This document shows positions 27,093 to 35,928 of a stretch of 64,000 nucleotides of DNA, piece after piece. The notes under the pieces are model-generated. The model ran no database searches and had not been told where the DNA came from. It saw only the letters and a list, made by a program, of their open reading frames with translations. Position 1 is the stretch's first letter. Every line of letters starts with the position of its first letter. Made by a program: the position numbers and the translations under genes. The stretch is taken from NCBI GenBank assembly GCA_016342585.1, contig JAEINK010000022.1, positions 1 through 64,000 on the forward strand, in the 5' to 3' direction. This DNA is from Spirochaetales bacterium (GTDB taxonomy: Bacteria > Spirochaetota > Spirochaetia > UBA9216).

Positions 27093-27815
27093 TTAAAAAT
27101 TCCTGATAAAGCCCATATAGGCGGTCATCCGGGTATAATTATCCGGCCCTTCCCTTCTGAAGGAGGAAAAGTCACCATTACACCTTGTGCACTCATCTAC
27201 CGAGTAAATATGTTCCACTCCTGCCTTCTGAAGAAGATTACGGTTAGCTCTCACCAAATCAAGAAAAAATCTATCTTTATCCATAAGGACTGCCGACTTG
27301 CCCCACTTTTCAGAAAAAATATTCGCCCGGCCCTGATCAACTTCATAACAACAGGCTCCGATGGAGGGCCCCAGGAGGACATGTATAACCTCGGACCTTG
27401 AACCATGAATTTTCCCCATCAAATCCATGGCTTTCAATGCAATTCCGGTCCCTTTCCATCCGGAATGGCATAAACCAATAACACCATTCTCGGGATCAAA
27501 AAGATAAATCGGCATGCAGTCTGCCGCCGTAACCGAAAGGAAAGAACCACTTCTGCCTGTAATAAGGCCATCCCCCTCCCTGCCGCGGATTCTCACCCTG
27601 TCCGCATCAAAAACAGTGGTAGAATGAATCTGTTTACAGAAGGAGACGGTATCCATGGTGATATTTAACGTATTAAAGAAATTCTCCCTGTTTACCATCC
27701 CTTCAGGCTCAAAAGGATTCATTGTTCCGGCGGTAGAGAGGCTGATTCCCATTTTCAACTTAAGGTTCTTATCGATCGGAAAAAAAGAGGAATAATCTAT
27801 GTAATCCTTTCTCAT
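27093..27815 (-). CDS. yfiH: YfiH/LACC1-family purine nucleoside phosphorylase-like protein
   Basis: 240 residues. The metal ligands of the family are seen: His in CKQIHSTTVF, Cys in VTAADCMPIYLFDP and His in GLCHSGWKGTGI, plus GPSIGACCYEV. Members were first called laccases (polyphenol oxidases) and later shown to act on purine nucleosides. It overlaps the preceding unknown gene by 4 bases. Confidence 0.9.
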   Translation of the reverse strand: MRKDYIDYSSFFPIDKNLKLKMGISLSTAGTMNPFEPEGMVNRENFFNTLNITMDTVSFCKQIHSTTVFDADRVRIRGREGDGLITGRSGSFLSVTAADCMPIYLFDPENGVIGLCHSGWKGTGIALKAMDLMGKIHGSRSEVIHVLLGPSIGACCYEVDQGRANIFSEKWGKSAVLMDKDRFFLDLVRANRNLLQKAGVEHIYSVDECTRCNGDFSSFRREGPDNYTRMTAYMGFIRNF

Positions 27816-29503
27816 TTTTCTAAATCCTGAATTTGATGGAGAAGGTCGAGGAATTTCTTAAATTCCGTATAAATATTATTCAAAGACATGATAACCCTGT
27901 CGTTACTTGACCCACCTATATACCCAAGATTGGAGAGAGAATCATACCGCCCCCCGACCTCTCCAAAGAGAATTCCCCAGAGTAGATTGATCAACAGATC
28001 TGCTTTTATATTAAAATCCATAATCTGTTTACCCAGCTCCAGTTCCGCACTTTCAACTGTTTTTTGTATCTCATGAGTAGCCACAAGATCGGCTGAGGAA
28101 GAATCACGGATCTCCTGAATCCTTCTGCCGTAGGCCCCATTAGGGGACATGGCCTCATCTACCTCGCGTATCTTCCTCTGCAGAGTGAAGAGACTCCCAT
28201 AGGCATCATTGTATTCGGCCATATTTTGTTCTTTATAGAACTCACCATCGTTCTGAATGAGCTTAAAAAACGGATTCATCCGTTCCAGAAAATTCAGTTG
28301 GATAAAATTCACAATAAATGAGGCGGAAAGATCCCGGGAAACAGTAACATCACCCCCCCAGGCTCCTCGTTTGTAAAATTCAAACTCGGGATACTCATCT
28401 TTTCTTAAGAAGGAAGCAGCCAGAATCATCATCTCCTCCCGCTTCCTCTCTTTTTGGAATTTATTCATCATCTTCAAATTTCTGTTCTCCCAGAACCGCC
28501 GATAGAGGGAAAACCACTCTTCACCACCAATTTTAATTTTATTGGGAGTATAATCGAGATCCCGCGAGAGGACCTTCAGGAGTTTCTGAAGAGGAATAAG
28601 ATGGTTAAATTTACGAATGGCAACAATCATGCTATTGTACACATCAGCAAGTTCGCTTATCTCACCCGCCAGGGCCTCCTCATCATCAAGACTTTTCTCC
28701 TGATTCGAATATAGATAAACAGCTTCCAGAACGATCTTCTCGGGAAGTATACGAAAGGAGTAAAACCTGTCCATCAGATGCTCCAGAAGGGGCTTCAGCT
28801 CAGACATGGGAACCACCCGGGGAACACCCAGACTGTTGTGGAGAAGAGAAGCAAGCTGATCGAAGGGATAGACAAGGAAGGAGGATAAAGAATAAAAACC
28901 CTTAATCACTTTATAAACTGCGTCCCGATCATCATTGGAGAAACCATCCAGAATTCTTTCCCTGTTTCGTTCAACAACTCTCCGGATTTCAATACCATCC
29001 TTTGTCTCTATAGAAGGTTCCAGAATGTAGGGATCTGTTTCCTTGACAAGCTGGCTCTGAAGCTTCGGTTTAATCAGGCCCATAAGAAAAGATATAAATC
29101 CGGCCTTGTCGTTCATGGTATTCTGAACCATTTCCCGGAGAATCAGGGCAGATCTGGTTATTTTCAGAAGCTCATCTCCAAATTCAGGGTAGAAGTCACC
29201 ATTTTCTATGGAAAAATAGGATAAACATTTTTTATCGATCTGCTTCGAAAGCTTCTCTATGAAAAAATCTTCCTGCATCTTCTGATAAGGTTTATTGGAA
29301 AGGAGTGAACGGATAAAAAGAATTATTTTTTCGATAAAGCCAAGATTATAACGAACACTCTCAAGAACGCTACCCTCAGACTCCGCTTCATCCTGAATTT
29401 CTGGTGCATCAATGTGAATGCTTTCCAGTTTTTTGAGTAAATTTATCCTTTCAGTATCGGATAAAGCATGTACTAATTGGTCGAAATTATCTTTTGGAGC
29501 CAT
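27812..29503 (-). CDS. Uncharacterised helical protein (possible DUF5312)
   Basis: 563 residues, rich in charged and helical sequence, without signal peptide or clear membrane segments. The N-terminus (DNFDQLVHALSDTERINLLK) and overall make-up recall a spirochaete-only family that I remember as DUF5312; this is unverified. There are no catalytic motifs. A weakly hydrophobic stretch is near 150-165. It is coupled by a 4-base overlap to yfiH. Likely cytoplasmic; function unknown. Confidence 0.65.
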   Translation of the reverse strand: MAPKDNFDQLVHALSDTERINLLKKLESIHIDAPEIQDEAESEGSVLESVRYNLGFIEKIILFIRSLLSNKPYQKMQEDFFIEKLSKQIDKKCLSYFSIENGDFYPEFGDELLKITRSALILREMVQNTMNDKAGFISFLMGLIKPKLQSQLVKETDPYILEPSIETKDGIEIRRVVERNRERILDGFSNDDRDAVYKVIKGFYSLSSFLVYPFDQLASLLHNSLGVPRVVPMSELKPLLEHLMDRFYSFRILPEKIVLEAVYLYSNQEKSLDDEEALAGEISELADVYNSMIVAIRKFNHLIPLQKLLKVLSRDLDYTPNKIKIGGEEWFSLYRRFWENRNLKMMNKFQKERKREEMMILAASFLRKDEYPEFEFYKRGAWGGDVTVSRDLSASFIVNFIQLNFLERMNPFFKLIQNDGEFYKEQNMAEYNDAYGSLFTLQRKIREVDEAMSPNGAYGRRIQEIRDSSSADLVATHEIQKTVESAELELGKQIMDFNIKADLLINLLWGILFGEVGGRYDSLSNLGYIGGSSNDRVIMSLNNIYTEFKKFLDLLHQIQDLEK

Positions 29504-29628
29504 TGGTTATATTCTAGGTTAAGAAAAACATATGGTCAATGAAATTTTATTACTATTTTCAGGACCAATCTGCCTTATTTTTTTTTAAGCCCCTTTTTAT
29601 TTAATCATCTATGAGTTAGATTTTTAAG

Positions 29629-30468
29629 ATGGATATTGATTTCTACAAGATTGTTTCGGGACAAAACGACCTGATTCTCATAAACTTTCTAAAAATAGAC
29701 TTTCCCAATTTAGAGCTACTCCTTCCATTGACAAGGAGTCTGTGCAACAGGCGTTCCGGAGTAGGAGGAAACGGAGTCCTCATCCTTCTCCCCAGTGAAA
29801 AAGAGACTCTAAAACTTCGATATTTTCGTCCCGACGGTCAGGAGTCCGTCCTGCTCAACGATGCCCTCCTCTGCCTTGCACGGTATATCTTTGATTCCGG
29901 CATGGCAAGCACAGTAATGACTGTAGAAACCATCCGTGGCATTAGAAGGGTGGAACTCCTGGATAGCCGGAATTTCAGACTCAATCTCGGCAGCCCCCTC
30001 GCCTATAATCTAAACCCTTTAAAACCGGATCCCGATATCGATTTTTCAGAGCTTATCAGATTGCAGGATAGAAACCTCTCCATGGTTCCTCTTTTTCTTG
30101 GAAAAAAAGGTGCAGCCTTTCTTGATGGAGGGCAGTACAGAGGAAGACGAAAGGAGATAATTAAAAATCTGAAAAATCTTTCAAATAAGGAAGATTCTCC
30201 CCATCCCATATTTGTAACAATCCGGGAAAGGGATGAAATTGGTGTAGATTCTCCCCTGGACAGGCTGAACTCGGATAATGTTTCCAGCTGTGCCCTGGGA
30301 GGATCGGCCGCCGTTCTATCAGGATTAACAGAAAATGAGCTTCTTATACGGAGCAGACGCTCAAGATACTACTATGAGTGGGATAGTGATACGAATTCTG
30401 TCTTTATCACAGGCTCGGCCGACTACGCCTTCTCCGGCTCATTCTATTTCGATGAGGGGATGGACTAA
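29629..30468 (+). CDS. Diaminopimelate epimerase-like protein missing one catalytic cysteine
   Basis: 279 residues. The two-lobed DapF pattern is present: LCNRRSGVGGNGVLIL at the position of the CxRxxGxGADG motif, RPDGQESVLLNDALLCLARY where DapF has the first catalytic Cys (in QCGNG), and SSCALGGSAAV where it has ACGSGA. The first Cys is replaced by Leu; the second seems kept. It is unlikely to be a normal DAP epimerase, though another amino-acid isomerase or a binding role is possible. It is a single gene, divergent from the preceding one and convergent with the sigma-54 regulator, with a weak ribosome binding site. Confidence 0.7.
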   Translation: MDIDFYKIVSGQNDLILINFLKIDFPNLELLLPLTRSLCNRRSGVGGNGVLILLPSEKETLKLRYFRPDGQESVLLNDALLCLARYIFDSGMASTVMTVETIRGIRRVELLDSRNFRLNLGSPLAYNLNPLKPDPDIDFSELIRLQDRNLSMVPLFLGKKGAAFLDGGQYRGRRKEIIKNLKNLSNKEDSPHPIFVTIRERDEIGVDSPLDRLNSDNVSSCALGGSAAVLSGLTENELLIRSRRSRYYYEWDSDTNSVFITGSADYAFSGSFYFDEGMD

Positions 30469-30534
30469 CTCTCCCCGACTGACTCGCCCCACAGCAAGCT
30501 TGCGAGGTATTAAGCCCGATGCGGAGAGAAAGGT

Positions 30535-31896
30535 CTACTCATCTCCCGAATATTCAAGTAGTTTCCGGTGCAGGGTCTTTCGCCCTATCCCCAGAACTTC
30601 GGCCGTTTTACTCTTGTTCCCCTTTTCGGATGTCAGGGTAGATTCGATTATCAACCTTTCAGCATTTTCAAGGGTCGTTCCCAGATCAATCTTTATAAAA
30701 TCGCCCTGAGCCCCCGAGGCTACTGTGGGAGGAAGATGTTCAGGTGTGATAACATTCCCCTTACAGAGGACCACGGCACTCTCAAGACAATTTCGAAGTT
30801 CCCGAATATTCCCGGGCCAGTTATACCCATAAAGAGCAGACCGGGCCTTGGGATCCAAACCATCGATCTGCTTATCATTCTCGGTGGCGAACTCCTCCAG
30901 AAATGCAGCAATGAGCAGGGGGATATCCTCTTTTCGATCCCTCAGGGGGGGAATATGAATATTAACCACATTGAGACGGTAAAAAAGATCTTCCCGGAAG
31001 TGTCCTTCGGCAATCTCTTCAAGAAGATTCCGGTTGGTGGCCGAGATAATTCTGGCATCAACCTCGATGGTCTTCTCACTGCCGACTCGTTCAAAGGTCT
31101 TCTCCTGGAGAACCCTTAGGATTTTTATCTGGATGGATTGATTGATCTCACCGATTTCATCAAGAAAAATAGACCCCTTGTGGGCGAGCTCAAACCGGCC
31201 CTTCTTCGAGGCCACAGCACCTGTGAAGGACCCTTTTTCATGACCGAAGAGCTCACTCTCCAGGAGAGATTCCGACAGGGCGGCACAGTGAACCTTAATG
31301 AAGGCTTCTTCCCTCCGGGAGGATAATGTATGGATGGCATCAGCCACCAACTCTTTTCCCACGCCACTCTCACCTGTGATGAGAACTGAGGCTCTTGAAT
31401 CGGCCACCTGTTCAATCACCTCCATAACTCGTTTCATTCCCGTACTCTTACCAATCAGTTTGGAATATCTGTTCCGGTCATTCAGCCTTTCAACCTCCGC
31501 CTGGAGGGCTCTGTGCTGAAGGACGAGGGATCGATTGGAAAGAGCCCTTTTTACCAGAAGGGTAAGCCGGGAAAGGTTCACTGGTTTTGTCAGAAAATCG
31601 AAAGCACCATCCCTCATAGCGTTTACAGCCGTTTCAATGGTCCCATGACCGGTTAGAATGATCACTGAGAGGGTTGGGTAGGCCGAATCTATCTTTTTAA
31701 GAAGCTCCTCACCGCTCATAACGGGCATCTTAAGGTCAGAAATAACGAGATCAATATTTTGAGACTGAATTATGTCAAGGGCTACCTTTCCATTTTCCGC
31801 CGTATAAGTATCATATCCGTCAAGTTCCAGTGACTTGGCCAGCCCCTCACGGATATTTTTCTCATCATCAACAATCAGAATCTGAAATTTCATCAT
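30535..31896 (-). CDS. NtrC-family sigma-54-dependent response regulator
   Basis: 453 residues from ATG 31896; GAAGAGGA 6 bases upstream acts as ribosome binding site, and ATG 31893 is an alternative. Receiver domain (about 3-118; phospho-Asp in LVISDLKMPVMSG), AAA domain (about 145-380; Walker A GESGVGKE, sigma-54 contact loop GSFTGA in place of the usual GAFTGA, Walker B IFLDEIGEI) and a Fis-type helix-turn-helix (KTAEVLGIGRKTLHRKLLEY). It activates sigma-54 promoters when phosphorylated, most likely by the kinase that overlaps its start. Confidence 0.95.
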   Translation of the reverse strand: MMKFQILIVDDEKNIREGLAKSLELDGYDTYTAENGKVALDIIQSQNIDLVISDLKMPVMSGEELLKKIDSAYPTLSVIILTGHGTIETAVNAMRDGAFDFLTKPVNLSRLTLLVKRALSNRSLVLQHRALQAEVERLNDRNRYSKLIGKSTGMKRVMEVIEQVADSRASVLITGESGVGKELVADAIHTLSSRREEAFIKVHCAALSESLLESELFGHEKGSFTGAVASKKGRFELAHKGSIFLDEIGEINQSIQIKILRVLQEKTFERVGSEKTIEVDARIISATNRNLLEEIAEGHFREDLFYRLNVVNIHIPPLRDRKEDIPLLIAAFLEEFATENDKQIDGLDPKARSALYGYNWPGNIRELRNCLESAVVLCKGNVITPEHLPPTVASGAQGDFIKIDLGTTLENAERLIIESTLTSEKGNKSKTAEVLGIGRKTLHRKLLEYSGDE

Positions 31897-33079
31897 CACA
31901 ATCCTCTTCACAGTCCTCTTCACAATACTCTTTCAGCTGCTTTCGATCCTGACGGGAGACAGGAAAACGAAAGGTAAAGGTCGTTCCTTCATTCTCTTTG
32001 GATTTAATGGAAACATCGCCACCATGTTCCTTGATAATCTTGTAAACAAGGGTAAGACCCAGACCCGACCCGAAATCCTTGGTGGTAAAGTAGGGCTCAA
32101 AGATCTTCGAAAGGTTCTCGGCGGGGATCCCAACCCCATTATCAATTATTGCAAGACAGACCGATTCATCCTCCATCCAGGTGGCAATTTTTAAAACACC
32201 GCCCTCCGCCATAGCAGCTTCCGCATTTTTTATAAGGTTCAAGAGAGCCTGTTTTATATATTTCTCATCAAGGCGTATCCAGGGAATCGTGGTATCCAGA
32301 TCGGTTATCACAGAGATACCCTTCTCATCCAGTTCATAATGGACAAATTCAACCAGATCACTTACGAGGTTGTTAACATTTGAAGGGTGAGCCTGAATAT
32401 CCATGGGCCGGACAGCAAAAAGAAAGTCTACAACAATACCATTCAGTCTCTCTATCTCTTCATTCACGATGGACAGATAGGATCTGAACCCATCTTTATC
32501 CACCGTCGCCCTCATATCCAATTCTTTCTGCATGATCTGAATATGAATCCCAATGGAAGCAAGGGGGTTTTTTATCTCATGGGCGACGCCGGCTGCCAGG
32601 GTTGTAAGACTGGCAAGGCTCTCTGCACGATGCAGCCGGGCCTGCTCCTGCCGTTTTGCAGTCACATCCTCGATATGAAGGACCCGGCCTTCAACGGCTT
32701 TTCTTTTAACCAGGGGCATAATCGAATAGGCCATGGTTCTGTTTCCCATACCCGTCCCATAGGTGAACTCATGATCATCCACACCGCTGTCATTCTGAAG
32801 ATAATCCTCCAGAAATCCGGCGATTTCCTCATCAATGAGTACATCCCAAAGGGGTTTTTCATAAGGATCGGAAGTCATATAGGGAAGCTGCCTTTCGGCC
32901 GCCTTGTTTAAAAAGATAACCCGATACTCCTTATCAAGAACCACCACTCCATCGGTGAGAGAGTCCAGAACAACCTCCAGAAGATCATTCTCCATGGCAA
33001 GATCTGTAATAAGATTATGGATTTGTTCCTTATCGAGCTTGGGAAGCTTATCCAGAGCTCTGGCAATAAATCTTCTCAT
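31868..33079 (-). CDS. NtrB-like PAS histidine kinase with acidic cysteine tail
   Basis: 403 residues. PAS domain (about 35-140; DGVVVLDKEYRVIFLNKAA), HisKA with LAAGVAHEIKNPLASIGIHI, and HATPase_c (NLIKNAEAAM, DNGVGIP, GSGLGLTLVYKII). There is no membrane segment, as in NtrB. The last 18 residues (CEEDCEEDCDDEISDSDC) are an unusual Cys/acidic tail made from tandem 12-base repeats that overlap the start of the partner regulator. The start overlaps the holB stop by one base (TAATG). Confidence 0.93.
   Translation of the reverse strand: MRRFIARALDKLPKLDKEQIHNLITDLAMENDLLEVVLDSLTDGVVVLDKEYRVIFLNKAAERQLPYMTSDPYEKPLWDVLIDEEIAGFLEDYLQNDSGVDDHEFTYGTGMGNRTMAYSIMPLVKRKAVEGRVLHIEDVTAKRQEQARLHRAESLASLTTLAAGVAHEIKNPLASIGIHIQIMQKELDMRATVDKDGFRSYLSIVNEEIERLNGIVVDFLFAVRPMDIQAHPSNVNNLVSDLVEFVHYELDEKGISVITDLDTTIPWIRLDEKYIKQALLNLIKNAEAAMAEGGVLKIATWMEDESVCLAIIDNGVGIPAENLSKIFEPYFTTKDFGSGLGLTLVYKIIKEHGGDVSIKSKENEGTTFTFRFPVSRQDRKQLKEYCEEDCEEDCDDEISDSDC
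31899..31922 (-). repeat. Tandem 12-bp repeat in kinase tail doubling as ribosome binding site
   Basis: Two near-identical 12-base units (31899-31910 and 31911-31922, one mismatch). On the coding strand each reads TGTGAAGAGGA plus T or C. Each encodes Cys-Glu-Glu-Asp and each holds a GAAGAGGA Shine-Dalgarno-like site; the downstream copy lies 6 bases before the regulator start. Confidence 0.8.
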
Positions 33080-34275
33080 TAGATTCCCCGCATCTTATAA
33101 TAAAGCCCTTCGGCGAGAAGACTTGGATTCTGATTGTAAATTTCGGCACCCACCAAAGCCTCCCTGAAAAGATCGTTCCATGCGGCAAGCTGCTTTCCCC
33201 GCGAAGGGTCTGAAAACAGTTCTTCCGGAGTAAACCGGCGGCCGAGAAAGGCCTGAATCTCCTGAAGAAAGACACGAAAGATTTTTTTATTATCCTTCCC
33301 TTTTCCGAAGAGAGAATCGAGGTTGGTCCGATTCAGGGGTTCACGCCCTTCCAACCCCTCCAGAAAGATACCAGCCCCTTTACGAATGGATTCCAGGTTA
33401 ATATTCCATGCCAGAAAAAAATCCCGAAGAGAGTCATACTCCCCGGACTCTTCTCTGAAAATTCGTTTTAATATATCCATTGAGACATGGGAGGTGCGCT
33501 CAATAAAACTGTACTGACGAACCCGGGATAAAATGGTTGGAATGATCCCGCCCTTTCGGCCCGTAAGAAGAATGAAGGTTGTCATGGGAGGCGGCTCTTC
33601 CAGGATCTTCAAGAGGGCATTCCTTGCTGATTCAAGCATCCTGTCGGCATTCTCGAGGATGATAATCTTCCTGCTGTCAGAAGTCCCGTGAGCCCAGACG
33701 GAAAGCCTTCGAATCTGATCAATACTGATATTATCTACAGCCCGTACTGCCGAAACGGTACCGGCAAGCTGGACGATTTTATCAACCTCTTTTTTCAAGA
33801 CAGCTTCGGAAGGTAACTCCTTTTCAGGATTAAGTTTATTCAACCGTTCATCGAGGTCGGCAAGGGCAGACTGAACCTTCTTGACGGTCGCATCCTTGTC
33901 ATCCCAGAATACAGGATCAAATCTTCTTATGAGTTTCCTGACAGATCGGATAAAGAGATACCGGCAGGCAGGTTGAGGTGATCGTAAGAAAGTGGCTGCG
34001 GAAGCTTCGATCTCATCCTGAAAATAACGCCCCCCCACCATGATTGTGTATGGCTGATTAAGGGTTCGATGACTTTTACAGGAAGAGCATGTGCATCCCC
34101 AGACTGCCTTATGCGCACCACGGCATGTTAATCCCCTGGCAAGTTCCAAAGCCGTTGAAAGTTTTCCTGAATAATCGGGACCATGGAAGAGAAGAGAACC
34201 CGGGAGCTCATCCCGCTCAAGAGACCCTTTAAGATCATCAACCACTGCATCCTGACCGATTATATTTTCAAACAC
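33079..34275 (-). CDS. holB: DNA polymerase III delta' subunit (clamp loader)
   Basis: 398 residues from GTG 34275 (VFENIIGQ), which follows an AGGA/GAG site; the open frame continues to 34332 inside cvpA. The AAA+ fold has a degenerate Walker A (GPDYSGKLS), a zinc module (Cys in GLTCRG, then CTCSSC) and the delta'-type segment RKIIILENADRMLESARNAL with LKILEEPP. It is a structural clamp-loader arm that loads the beta clamp. It sits between cvpA and the NtrB-like kinase, nearly overlapping both. Confidence 0.9.
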   Translation of the reverse strand: MFENIIGQDAVVDDLKGSLERDELPGSLLFHGPDYSGKLSTALELARGLTCRGAHKAVWGCTCSSCKSHRTLNQPYTIMVGGRYFQDEIEASAATFLRSPQPACRYLFIRSVRKLIRRFDPVFWDDKDATVKKVQSALADLDERLNKLNPEKELPSEAVLKKEVDKIVQLAGTVSAVRAVDNISIDQIRRLSVWAHGTSDSRKIIILENADRMLESARNALLKILEEPPPMTTFILLTGRKGGIIPTILSRVRQYSFIERTSHVSMDILKRIFREESGEYDSLRDFFLAWNINLESIRKGAGIFLEGLEGREPLNRTNLDSLFGKGKDNKKIFRVFLQEIQAFLGRRFTPEELFSDPSRGKQLAAWNDLFREALVGAEIYNQNPSLLAEGLYYKMRGI

Positions 34276-34286
34276 GTACTCTAATC

Positions 34287-34778
34287 CTATATCGCTGCCG
34301 GAAATCCGGGAGCGGCCATTCCGGGGCCCCATGAAAAGAGGTCATTAACCAGATTTACGATGTAGCTTCCAGACATGAATTCATGAAGTTTATCCAGGGG
34401 GATAAAATTCATAAGATAGATAATAACCAGGACGGCAATAGCCCCCTCAATAAGACCAAGAAAAAGCCCCAGGGCTTTATCCAGTTTCTCAAGATTGAGT
34501 TTATCGAGTATCGTCTTTAAAACACCCTCAAGAACCTTCATTATGATATAAACAAGTATAAACACAACAAGAAAGGCAATCACACCATTCCAACGAGAAG
34601 GACTCATCATCTCATTCAGAATACCGGCGGCCATATCATTAAAAAGAAAAGCGATTAGAATCCCTCCTACAACGGCCAGGAATGAAAATAGTTCGCCAAT
34701 AAATCCTTTAATAATACAGCGAATGACTGCAATCGCTATCAACACAAGAAAAATAATATCCAACGGCATAAGACTCAT
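34287..34778 (-). CDS. CvpA family membrane protein
   Basis: 163 residues with four hydrophobic segments (about 6-22, 27-45, 62-82, 103-125) and the family start LDIIFLVLIAIAVIRCIIKG. The ribosome binding site AAAGGAG supports ATG 34778. CvpA-like inner-membrane proteins are linked to envelope stress and colicin V export; the exact function is unknown. It lies 12 bases after murG. Confidence 0.85.
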   Translation of the reverse strand: MSLMPLDIIFLVLIAIAVIRCIIKGFIGELFSFLAVVGGILIAFLFNDMAAGILNEMMSPSRWNGVIAFLVVFILVYIIMKVLEGVLKTILDKLNLEKLDKALGLFLGLIEGAIAVLVIIYLMNFIPLDKLHEFMSGSYIVNLVNDLFSWGPGMAAPGFPAAI

Positions 34779-34790
34779 TTTGATTCTCCT

Positions 34791-35882
34791 TTAAATATAT
34801 TCTAACAGCATACGGCTTATTACTACAGCCGAATTTTGAGATACTAATTTTTTAGCGGCCTGCCCCATTTTTTCGAGAGTTTTCTCATCCTTCGCAAGAT
34901 TCAAAATCCTGTTCTTCAGCTCTATTGGCTCAATTTCTCCATAAAAAACCTCGGCAGCCCCCCGGGCCTTAAGAATCTCCGCGTTTTTCAGCTGGTCTCC
35001 CCGGGAACTCCCCGTACCAAGGGGAATGAGGATCATGGGTTTACCCAGAACCGCCAGCTCCCAGAGGGTAGCGGCCCCGGCCCGGCTTATAACGATGTCC
35101 GCCGCGGATATGAAATTCGGAAGCTCTTCCCGGATAAACTTCCTGGTCTCATATCCCGGAATATTCGACTCTTTATAAGTTAATTCCCCCATTTGATGGA
35201 GAATACGTGTATGTTTTACCAGCTCGGGAGCCATATCAAAGATCAGATCGTTTATCTGCCTCGCCCCCTGACTTCCGCCTAAAACAAGGATGAAGGGTGT
35301 TTTATCATCAAGCCCCAGTGTTTTCCGTCCTTCTGCTCTATCCGCGTCATAGATCTCCCGACGAACAGGGTTACCGGTGACAATAAGACGAGAGTTCATG
35401 GAGTCAGGAAAATATCCCTTTGTCTCCTCCAGGGAAAGGAGTATCCTATGGGCAAAACGGGAACTGATTCTTGTGGCAAGCCCGGGGCTTGAATCGGATT
35501 CATGAGCAAAAACAGGAATTCTCAGAAATTTCGCAGCCATGACAGGGGGCACACTCACATACCCTCCCTTGGAAAAAATAGCTGCGGGTTTGAGGCTGGC
35601 AAGCCTTATAAGAGCAATAAGAAAACCCGATCCAATATTAAAAAGGTCTAAGAAATTCTGAAAACTAAAATAGCGCCTGAGTTTACCCGAAGGAAGCCCG
35701 ATATAGGGTATCCCCTCCGCCTCAATAATTTGACGTTCCATCCCCTTTCGGCTTCCCATCCAGCGCAAATCAAGTTCTATACCATCCTTTTCAGCCTCTT
35801 TTTCGAGTTGTCTGAAAACGGCCAGGCCCGGAAAGACATGACCGGCGGTTCCCCCGCCTGTAAAAATAATTGTTTTTTTCAT
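34791..35882 (-). CDS. murG: UDP-GlcNAc--lipid II precursor GlcNAc transferase MurG
   Basis: 363 residues from ATG 35882, the usual length; the open frame runs on to 36164 but that part is antisense to another gene. The N-terminal loop TGGGTAGHVFPGLA and the C-terminal donor-site motifs LGGSQGARQIND and RAGAATLWELAVLGKPMILI fit GT28 MurG. It adds GlcNAc to lipid I on the inner face of the membrane to make lipid II. First gene of murG-cvpA-holB-kinase-regulator. Confidence 0.97.
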   Translation of the reverse strand: MKKTIIFTGGGTAGHVFPGLAVFRQLEKEAEKDGIELDLRWMGSRKGMERQIIEAEGIPYIGLPSGKLRRYFSFQNFLDLFNIGSGFLIALIRLASLKPAAIFSKGGYVSVPPVMAAKFLRIPVFAHESDSSPGLATRISSRFAHRILLSLEETKGYFPDSMNSRLIVTGNPVRREIYDADRAEGRKTLGLDDKTPFILVLGGSQGARQINDLIFDMAPELVKHTRILHQMGELTYKESNIPGYETRKFIREELPNFISAADIVISRAGAATLWELAVLGKPMILIPLGTGSSRGDQLKNAEILKARGAAEVFYGEIEPIELKNRILNLAKDEKTLEKMGQAAKKLVSQNSAVVISRMLLEYI

Positions 35883-35889
35883 CCCAGTA

Positions 35890-35916
35890 TTGATAATCCC
35901 CCAATCTGTGTATAAG
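35890..35916 (+). promoter_or_regulatory. Possible promoter giving a near-leaderless mRNA
   Basis: TTGATA (35890-35895) and TATAAG (35911-35916) with a short 15-base spacer; the start codon is at 35929, only 12 bases after the -10 box, and there is no ribosome binding site. A transcript would begin within a few bases of the ATG. Confidence 0.35.
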
Positions 35917-35928
35917 TTGTACACTATC

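Noticed and set aside
32387-32911. 174-codon frame antisense to the NtrB-like kinase
   Set aside because: It is a shadow of a strong coding region with PAS, HisKA and HATPase motifs on the other strand; no ribosome binding site or family match.
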